Source: Henricia sp. BOLD:AAB3569
Lineage: Eukaryota; Echinodermata; Asteroidea; Spinulosida; Echinasteridae
NCBI GenBank assembly: GCA_037783545.1
Contig: JBBELK010000462.1
Span: 396,370-460,369 of the forward strand
DNA: 64,000 nucleotides
Reading direction: 5' to 3'
Part shown: positions 56,456 to 64,000 of the stretch, piece by piece
How the letters are laid out: each line of letters begins with the position of its first letter
Position numbering within the stretch: the first letter of the stretch is position 1
Notes under the pieces: generated by a model
The model's input: the letters and a program-made list of their open reading frames with translations, nothing else
What the model was told of the DNA's origin: nothing
Databases searched by the model: none
Made by a program: the position numbers and the translations under genes

Positions 56456-57183
56456 ATCGATTTCAACCCACCCGGAACCACCCATACATCCCACATCACG
56501 GGATGAGAGTCCCTCACCCCCGCACTCCGAACCAGGAATGGATACAGTATCTCCAGGAGGTCAGACAACTTCTAAATCCACAAAGCAGGGGTCAAATGTA
56601 AGCCTAAAAGATGGTATCATACATAGTCATAGCGACGGGGACTTTTCTTATGCTCACCTTAACGTAAGAAGTATCATCAACAAATTTGACCAATTTAAGA
56701 TACTGTTCTCAAGAAAACCATTTGATGTTATGTGTCTAAATGAAACTTTCTGTGACGGCACGATTTCTGACGGTGAGATCGCACTGCCTGGGTATTCTAT
56801 TGTTAGAAAAGACAGAAATCGCCACGGTGGCGGGGTAGCCATGTATATTAGAGACACGCTAAATTTTACTCGCCGATGTGATCTTGAACATGATGATGTC
56901 GAATGTATTTGGGTCGAAATTAGGTGTAAGCAAAGACAGCCAGTACTTATGAGTTCTGTTTATAGACCACCATCGAGTACTGTCGAGTTTTTAGATAACC
57001 TAACCGATATTACTGAAAAGGCGTCCTGTTAATTTAAAGAAATGATTGTACTCGGTGACTTTAACAGTGATGCAGCGGATGTTAATGCACCCAATCCTAT
57101 ACTCTCTTGCATGAATCTCTTCCAAATGGAGCAGTTAATACAAGAACCAACTCGAGTCACGCAGTTCACCCAAACAAGTTAGC
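56456..57183 (+). pseudogene. LINE A endonuclease region
   Basis: AHLNVRSIINKFDQFK, DVMCLNETFC, RHGGGVAMYIRD, SSVYRPPSS and IVLGDFNSD are the apurinic-type endonuclease motifs in order. In-frame stops occur at 57030-57032 and about 57181. Confidence 0.85.
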
Positions 57184-57192
57184 GCATGCGGA

Positions 57193-59395
57193 GTGTTGCA
57201 AACCCTCATAAGTGATCATTTTCTTATTTACGGCATACATAATTGGAAAACGCCTCGCAAAGGGTGTCGTTTAATTAATTTTCGACGCCTGAAGGATATT
57301 GATACCGAAACGTTTCACAATGACCTCCGCAATGCTCCATGGGAGTATGTTATAAACTGTCAACATGTTGACGAAGCGTGGTTTATCTGGCACTCGATTT
57401 TTATGGCTGTTATTAACCACCATGCTCCAATCAAGTCCAAGCGTGCTCGAAGCGGCACCATACCATGGCTTGATGGAGAATTGCTCCAACTAATGCGCCA
57501 ACGAGATCGTGCACATAGTGTAGCTAAAAAGTCGCGCTCATCGAAAAATTGGGATATGTACAAAAAGTTAAGAAATTATGTTACTAACAAAGTTAGACAA
57601 AAGAAAAGCGAATATTTCACTTCGGCAATTGAGGAAAATAAGGATAACTCATCACTCTTGTGGAAGAAACTTAAAGAAGTCCTTCCCAATAAACAAAAAT
57701 GTGTCCCGAGTTCAATCATCAACGGAGAATATGTTGATGACCCTACCGACATCGCAAATAATTTCAATGAATATTTTTCAACAATTGGTGTACGTATGTC
57801 CGCTGAGAATCACACAAGTTCAAATGAGGCCGATGATTCTCACGGCCATTCTCTTGTTTCTTCACCAGATTACGAACATTGTTCTCTCCTAGTATCCCAG
57901 AAGAGTTTGTCAAAAAGAAAATTGCATCTTTGTCGGTTGGGAAAGCAACAGGCCCAGATGGTATTAGCGTTAATATGATTAAAATGGCTGCACCTTTTAT
58001 TACTAAGTCTTTAACGCATATATTTAACCTCTCCATAATAAATGAACAGTATCCCAAGGCATGGAAACATGCTTCAGTTACACCTATTCATAAAGGAGGC
58101 GATAAGTGCAACGCATGTAATTACCGACCTATATCAATCTTGCCGATTATCTCTAAAATCCTAGAAAGATGGATACACTCGAACATGTACTCGTACCTTG
58201 ATGAAAATAATTTCATTCCTGTCTGTCAATCTGGATTTCGGCCTTTGCACTCGACAGAAAGTACACTAAACGATTTAACAAACGAGTGTCTTCAAGCTAT
58301 GGATCACGGGAGAATGACCGGAACAGTTTTCCTAGATTTCAGTAAGGCATTTGACTGCGTTGACCATAACATTCTTTTAGAAAAATTAGAAAAGCTGAAC
58401 ATGTCGATTTCGGTAATAAACTGGTTTAAGTCCTATCTCAGTGATAGCAGTCAAACCGTTAATATTAGTAAACATATATCAAAATCCTTGCCTATAAGTG
58501 TCGGTGTACCACAAGGATCAATTCTGGGCCCATTATTGTTTCTTGTATATACATATGACCTGCCTCTTTATGTATCCGATAAGCTATATATGTATGCCGA
58601 TGACTCCACACTAACTTGCAGTTCCGAAAGCATTGTCGAAATTGAAACTAGCCTTAACAAGTCATTAGACATGATTCATCTGTGGTCCGTTAAAAATAAA
58701 ATCTAAAAATCTGTATGCTAATTGGCTCAAAGAAAAAGATAAGCGCGCATGAGCTCAGAGTACACATTAATAATGATCAAGTGCATAACGTTAAATCGTT
58801 TAAATGCTTGGGTTTTATTATTGACGAAACCTTAAGTTGGAACCAACATGTCGAATATGTAAAGAAGACAGTTTTCTCGAAATTAGCTATGTTAAAAAGA
58901 ATTCGCGACTGTGTAACTCAACAGCACATGAACACCCTTATGTTAAGCTTAGTCATGCCTAGTCTAGATTATTGTTGCACAGTATGGGGTGACCGTTACG
59001 CATCTCATAACAATGTCTTGAACAAATGCCTCAAACGTGCAGCCAGAATAATACTGAAATGCGATTTCCTAACGCCATCATCTGACATGTTTAAAAAGCT
59101 CGACTGGCTTGCCTATCCAGAGAGAGTTAAATACAAGAAAGCTATATTCGTCTTTAAAAGCATCAATTCACTGGCCCCGCAGTATATGGCAAGTCTATTT
59201 ACACCTTACGTACAAACTCGAGAAACTCGTCAATCTGCCGAAAAGACACTGAAAATTCCCTTTGCACGAAAGGGGTCTTACGCCTCGAGTTTTGCTGTAA
59301 CTGGCGCCGCAATTTGGAACAGCCTTAGTGCTCACCTTAGAACTATGTCTTCTTTGAGCTCATTCAAATCGGCACTTCGCCAAACATACACATAA
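57193..59395 (+). pseudogene. LINE A reverse transcriptase region
   Basis: It contains SVGKATGPDGISVNMIK, NYRPISILPIISKILE, TVFLDFSKAFDCVDHN, GVPQGSILGPLLF and MYADDSTLTC, so the YADD catalytic box is intact. The C-terminus has SLDYCCTVWGD, RAARIILKCDF and AAIWNSLSAHLRTMSSL, typical of CR1/Jockey LINEs. Frameshifts near 57890 and near 58705 separate three frames. Confidence 0.9.
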
Positions 59396-59790
59396 TATTC
59401 ACATGATCAACTTCAAGTGAGAAATGCTAATTTACGGAGTCGTATGACTTGGTTGCCGGAGAGGAATTTTCCCATTTTTTAAATTTTGTTTTCTCTTAAA
59501 AAGAGTTTTTGCGGGTTTTTCGCCCTTCCCGTAATTAGCGTAAATTTTAGTGTCACATGCATGTATAATAATTACTTGTGATGTTGTTCTTCTGTAACCA
59601 TTCGTTTTTTTATGTTGTAGTTGTTGTACAAATGTATCTTATTCCAGTTTGTTAGTAATTATGAAGTTGTTCAATTTAGTATATTTGTTCTATGTGTGTT
59701 TGCAGGGCCCCAATGGAAACCAGTTTTTGTAAACTGTTTGGGCACACCCTGGGTAAATAAATGGAATAAATAAAAATAAATAAATGAAAA

Positions 59791-60875
59791 AGACGCTTAC
59801 TTTCCAAAGTTCCTGAGAGATGATACTTCTTTAAAAAATGGTTACGATGGGCAATTGCTGCAGCACAGGCTGGAGTGTACCAAGGTTGAGAATGGGCCCT
59901 GATCTGGTAGGTACGTGAGGGGATGTAAATCTCCATACCAAGGTTAATCCATTGGGATAACTCGTCTGCCGCCAAATCAGGACCAATACTTAGAACCGAA
60001 GACCACGGCACATCAGCGAGAAAACATCGAAAACCATCCCAGTCAGCCTTTCCAAACTGAAAAACAGTATACGGTGAAAAGGCTGGAATGTAATTGTGGG
60101 AGAAGAATATGATACGGAAACAGAGACAATTGAGTGATCTGAGTTACCTATTGGAGGCAAGACTTTGGCAACACAGTCATCAGGGTTAGAACACAAGAAG
60201 AGATCCAGCAAGTACCTACCATCGGAAGCATGATCCGGAATGTGAGTCGGTGATTAAACGATCTGAATAAGATCCTGGGAAATGGAAAAAATATATGTTG
60301 CAATACCGGGAGAGTCAATATTACGAGAATGGGTCAGCCATTCCTTGTGATGAACATTGAAGTCACCAAATACCATGACTTGAGCAGAAGGATGCTGAGA
60401 AATAGCAGAGTCAATGCTATCAGAGATAGCATCAAGCACTGCGCAAGATGATGATGAAGGTGAACGATACAGCAAAAACAAGTAGGTTGTGGAATGGAGA
60501 AGCGAAAGGCGAAAGCACATGTACTCATGATTGTCACATTCCAAAGTGCTTTCACGGGCAAAGGAGAGGGTTTCCTTCACATAGACACCCAGACCATGTG
60601 ATGGAGGGTGGTCAAGGCGATGAAAGATATATCCTGGTAGCTTGAAAGAATCTGAAGAAATGTGAATCTGAAGAAATGTCACAATTCAGTCTGCTCTCAG
60701 ATAGAGCCAGCAAATCAGGAGAATTATTAAGAACAAAAGACTGAACAGAGGTGAAGTTGGAACGAAAGCCCCTGATATTAGAAAAAGCAATACCAAGAGG
60801 CTTTGAACGCTGCGCATGGGCAGGTGGATTTGCGCGAGCAGGTAAAGTTTCTTTATTCTTTGTTTGTGTAGTCAT
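59791..60875 (-). pseudogene. LINE B endonuclease region
   Basis: It starts MTTQTKNKETLPARANPPAH and continues with IAFSNIRGFRSNFTSV, LLALSESRL, GLGVYVKETL, VMVFGDFNVHHKEWL, LLDLFLCSN and GNSDHSIVSVSV. These are in the order expected for a CR1/Jockey-type endonuclease. At least three frame breaks are present. The region ends at the LINE A tail. Confidence 0.85.
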
Positions 60876-61330
60876 GTTATAATTTATTGGAGAAAAAGAG
60901 TCTCAGTTAGTCTTAAGTCTAAAACACGCTTAAAACAATCAGAGGAAACAAGTGAACCCATGCGGACACATTGTCATAACAATGACACCCCGATGGCCTC
61001 AGGAATGCAACCGAAAGTGGATGCACGGACCACTAATCCATGCATGTCCATGGCAGTACAACCACCTCGACATTTTACACCTGTTGATAGATCAGCCTCT
61101 CAGAGCATTACCACTGAGTTCGGGATCCTGTACTACCAGGCGGCCATGACCTGCAACATGTTTATTTCCGGTACCCTTCGGAGAGGCAGAGTTCAGATGA
61201 TCCAGGGAGGGTCCCAGGCGAGTATCAAATATTGGTAAGGTCTAGACCAACTGAGAGGAGATAGAGGAAAAAGGGGGGTGGGGGGGGAAAAGATGGGGTA
61301 ACGACGCCAGACGGAAAAAAAGAGTTTTCC
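60876..61330 (-). other. LINE B leader, approximate
   Basis: Sequence upstream of the LINE B endonuclease ORF without a recognised ORF1. A G-rich run near 61266-61288 may mark its 5' edge. Confidence 0.4.
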
Positions 61331-62761
61331 TACCCCCAATATGGACACACACAACGCGCACGCACCTTGCTTCCACAATGACGCGGCATTATTTGATCCC
61401 CAAAATTACGTAATTGGAAAGGGGTCAATACGGGGTTTGATTGCTTTTACTGCAAAACAATTTCCACAAAGAAATTGTGTAAGTCTCACTTTTCAGGAAT
61501 TTTGTTTTACTGTGCATAAATTACCATATTTTGTCATAAAATCAATCGCATAATTACTTCAGGTGACGCTATGTAATGGGCTTGTCCCATTTAGGCGATT
61601 TTTATGCGACTGCCGCCGACTGACATATATGGTCATATAGCAAGTCGCTGAAAACTGAAGACAAATCACTCCCTCTCGCTACTTAGGTTCTCTTGACGCT
61701 GGTACCTGTCGCCGGTTGTTGGCTGTTTTAAGCCGGCCACTTTCACACATTTAAGGAAAGGACATCCCAGCATCTCGGAAACAGGCACATAGACTGGTTA
61801 TCAGATGGGAGGTTCTCTTGCCAAAAAGTGGACCAAATTTTCCTTTGAAGGGACCAATGACGTCACGAAAAGAAGATAGGATGTCATTCGCCACTTGCTC
61901 GGTTCCGCCATATTGGCAAAACGGAGAGGCTTTCCTTGCATGAACAATGACTCCCTCGCGTCGTTACCATGTCAGTTGCTGTGACGTTGACTTTTGTCTA
62001 TTGTAAAATTCGACGCATGCCAGGAAAGCCTCATTTTGAGCGCAACCGTACAAGTGGCGAATGGAGGGTGGCAAAGGCATCATAAATATACCCATACAAT
62101 GATGATGAGCGGACCTCAGGCTCCAGATGGGGGTTCGTTCGAACTCTCCCCCAGCTTACAGGCCTGGAAAGGCTAATTCCGCGAGCATACGGGGATGCCC
62201 GGGAAGCCACCGTTGGACTCTCCGGCAACATCCCTTGACTCTCGGCAACCGTCTTTTAACAAATTTGCATGGTTTATTTTGTTTAACACAATGGTCAGGT
62301 CAAGTGTGGGAGCATGTGCCGCAGTGGCACTTCGCCATCCGTACAGCGTCCGTGAAAGTATCCGTCGTAGCCGTATACAGCCAATGTGTGGCTTCCGGTG
62401 ACATCCGGGAAGGAGACGGCCGCTATACGGCTGCTACGAGTCACGAAGGGTGCTGTACGCATGACGCCAGTAGCTGTATGCGTTTGGCGCCGCTCTCCAC
62501 ACGGTTTCTTAACAATCATTGTGGAGCTCCCGGTAGACGGCGGGCTGGTGGCAGAGGATAAAAAAGGCATACGGTGGGGATTTGTGTGGCTTCCAGCGAA
62601 AACCCTATACAGACTATGCAACCGCCGTCGACATTCGTGTAGCTTGTGTTAATATATGTTGTCTTCCAAAACCATCCGTTAGCCCTCTTGCGTCTACCAG
62701 GCGTCGACCGGGACACATCTGGGGTCTACCGCACACTACTGTACAGCAACCATCATTTCAC
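61331..62761. other. No gene seen; unassigned
   Basis: 62120-62700 is GC-richer and frames on both strands are long for the window, but none contains a recognised domain. GCCGTATACAG and GCTGTATGCG-like words recur weakly between 62330 and 62600. Confidence 0.4.
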
Positions 62762-62917
62762 CTATAGACCGTATCGAAAAGCCACCATTTCGTGGGGCAA
62801 TTTCTTTGTTCCTTGAGGACATGCACAGTTGCACATATTGTGCTTCTATTATATTGTTGAACGGTTTGAGTAACAAAAGGAGCCCCACGAAATGGCGGCT
62901 ATTCCATACGGTCTATA
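62762..62917. mobile_element. MITE with CTATAGACCGTATCGAA termini, copy 2
   Basis: CTATAGACCGTATCGAAAAG faces GGCTATTCCATACGGTCTAT. The central TTGTTGAACGGTTTGAGTAA and AAAAGGAGCCCCACGAAATG match copy 1 at 47030-47191. Confidence 0.85.
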
Positions 62918-64000
62918 GAGACCGTCGTGGTCGATGACGACACAGCATCAAATTTAGACCACGAATGTCCCCGGAGAAAGACACCAGATGGGGCAAAGCT
63001 TTCACGTGGCTAGCACACCACTGAACAATGGACCTAATTCATTTCATTCACCTCATACCTTAAAGCATTAGTGAAAAATCACACTTTTGTTCCCTTGTCA
63101 TCTGAACAATGGGTTTGAAAGGGACGTAGTTTAAGTCAGAGAAACGACTCAAAAGATGGACATTCCTTGATTTGAATGGGCGACCATTCGAAAAAAAATA
63201 ATGTCTCCTTAGCGAAAAGCGTGTTTAAAGGACTATTTACACATTCCTTTGAATAAAAATGATTTACTAAACAAATAGATATGAGTATATATTATGCGTA
63301 AACGGGCTATGACGTCTTTCCATGGTGAATAATCTAAACGTTGGTTGGTCATATGCAGCCAAACTACCAACTGCAACAAAGATAAATGGTCAGGGTTCGC
63401 CATTGACTCATCACATCAACTGCTTGCATGTATTATAATGAATAATGTAGCAGTTGCCAGTTTGGAAAAGGCCTTATGTAAGGAGTAATGAAGATATCAT
63501 AGGTAAACAAATCAGATAGTCTAGCCATAAGTATAACGTGGTGATTATGGTTTGTATGCTCAAACGCGGAAAAATTATCAGAAACGCATGCAGCCAATCA
63601 AATAGCTGGATTTCTGCGCATGCTCTCTTACCATTATTTTTAACATGACCGACATCCCATAATTTTATTAAGATCAAACAATGGGATTAGAATACTAAGC
63701 GTCATGCATTATGATCATGCGCAGTTTATCAAGTTTAACACCATGCAAAATCTACACCACTTTTTCTGCTGTTAATCTATTACACCGGTGTTCGTTTGAC
63801 ACAAATGTAACACCCAAAGAATTAAAAAAAACCTTGGTGTTAGAAATTTAACACCGCGTTTTTTGCAGTGCACAAGTACAATAAATGCAACATGTTAAGC
63901 TGCACTGACAAGTACATTTCTGGCTACTAGTTTGGAACGGATCAGTGAAGGTAGTAGGCCTACATGTACTAATAAATTCAAATTTGTTTTTAGTCGCAGC
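62918..64000. other. No gene seen; unassigned
   Basis: AT-rich sequence. ACACCGGTGTT at about 63783 and GGTGTTAGAAATTTAACACC at about 63836 look like the end of a further short element whose other end was not found. Confidence 0.45.

Larger units (their letters stand above)
56456..59790 (+). mobile_element. CR1/Jockey-like LINE A inserted in LINE B
   Basis: Endonuclease and RT domains are followed by a 3' UTR ending in ATAAATGGAATAAATAAA-type repeats, the same tail as at 8285-8890. No ORF1 was recognised, so the copy is 5'-truncated or very short at its start. At least four interruptions break the coding region. It separates two parts of LINE B that read on the opposite strand, which fixes the order of insertion. 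Confidence 0.85.
55826..61250 (-). mobile_element. Broken CR1/Jockey-like LINE B, split by LINE A
   Basis: Two blocks belong to one minus-strand element. The 5' block (about 61250-59787) has a leader and an endonuclease. The 3' block (56455-55826) has the start of the RT. A plus-strand LINE (56456-59790) lies between. The remaining RT is absent, because the sequence runs into the 21-bp satellite at codons GYLEDNDLP. Several stops and frameshifts interrupt the endonuclease, so it is long dead. The 5' limit is estimated. Confidence 0.8.

Overview
The window is animal nuclear DNA with no bacterial-type organisation. It is AT-rich, the reading frames are mostly short, and nearly everything recognisable is a transposable element or a relic of one. 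The mix (PIF/Harbinger relics, TTAA-flanked short DNA elements, Tx1-like and CR1/Jockey-like LINEs, a BEL/Pao element) and the very frequent palindromes TACATGTA and ACCGGT suggest a marine invertebrate, perhaps an echinoderm or another non-vertebrate deuterostome. That placement is inference. I found no host protein-coding gene, tRNA or rRNA that I can defend. The best candidate for host regulatory DNA is 26-30 kb.

Layout. 0-24 kb is a patchwork of non-autonomous DNA elements. It holds a TTAA-flanked element (524-2199) carrying a Harbinger-derived insertion (1205-1975), foldback elements, two inverted copies of a 1-kb Harbinger relic (6485-7490 and 12971-13960) that keep the same 42-codon Myb/SANT-like exon, and a truncated CR1-like LINE tail (8285-8890). 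A 6.75-kb element (10144-16892) has perfect 30-bp terminal inverted repeats and clusters of a short subterminal motif at both ends. Inside it lies a near-perfect 0.77-kb palindrome (10861-11632). 23.5-24.4 kb is another large foldback. 26-30.2 kb holds eight copies of a 14-bp motif around GCGTGTTAC, followed by a recent B-A-B-A segmental duplication with a CRE-like TGACGTCA box.

30.2-44.16 kb is one Tx1-like LINE on the minus strand, split by an 8.36-kb BEL/Pao LTR element (33260-41618) flanked by GTAAG. The LINE has an intact CCHC-knuckle ORF1. An ATGA overlap joins ORF1 to a 79-codon ORF with two canonical C2H2 fingers, and an endonuclease/RT ORF2 with a strong Kozak start follows. A three-way-junction RNA fold is predicted in its 3' UTR.

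44.2-48 kb is nested DNA elements, including a long-TIR Mutator-like element with a 10-bp duplication. 48.5-52.3 kb is a 3.2-kb nearly perfect palindrome with an array of TGGTTTATAAA-type motifs. Its right arm carries a 536-bp TTAA-flanked insertion, and the left arm keeps the empty site. 53.3-54.2 kb is the second copy of the 524-2199 family. 55.24-55.82 kb is a 21-bp palindromic satellite abutting a broken minus-strand LINE (55.8-61.2 kb), which is itself split by a plus-strand CR1/Jockey-like LINE (56.46-59.79 kb). 61.3-64 kb is unassigned apart from one small MITE.
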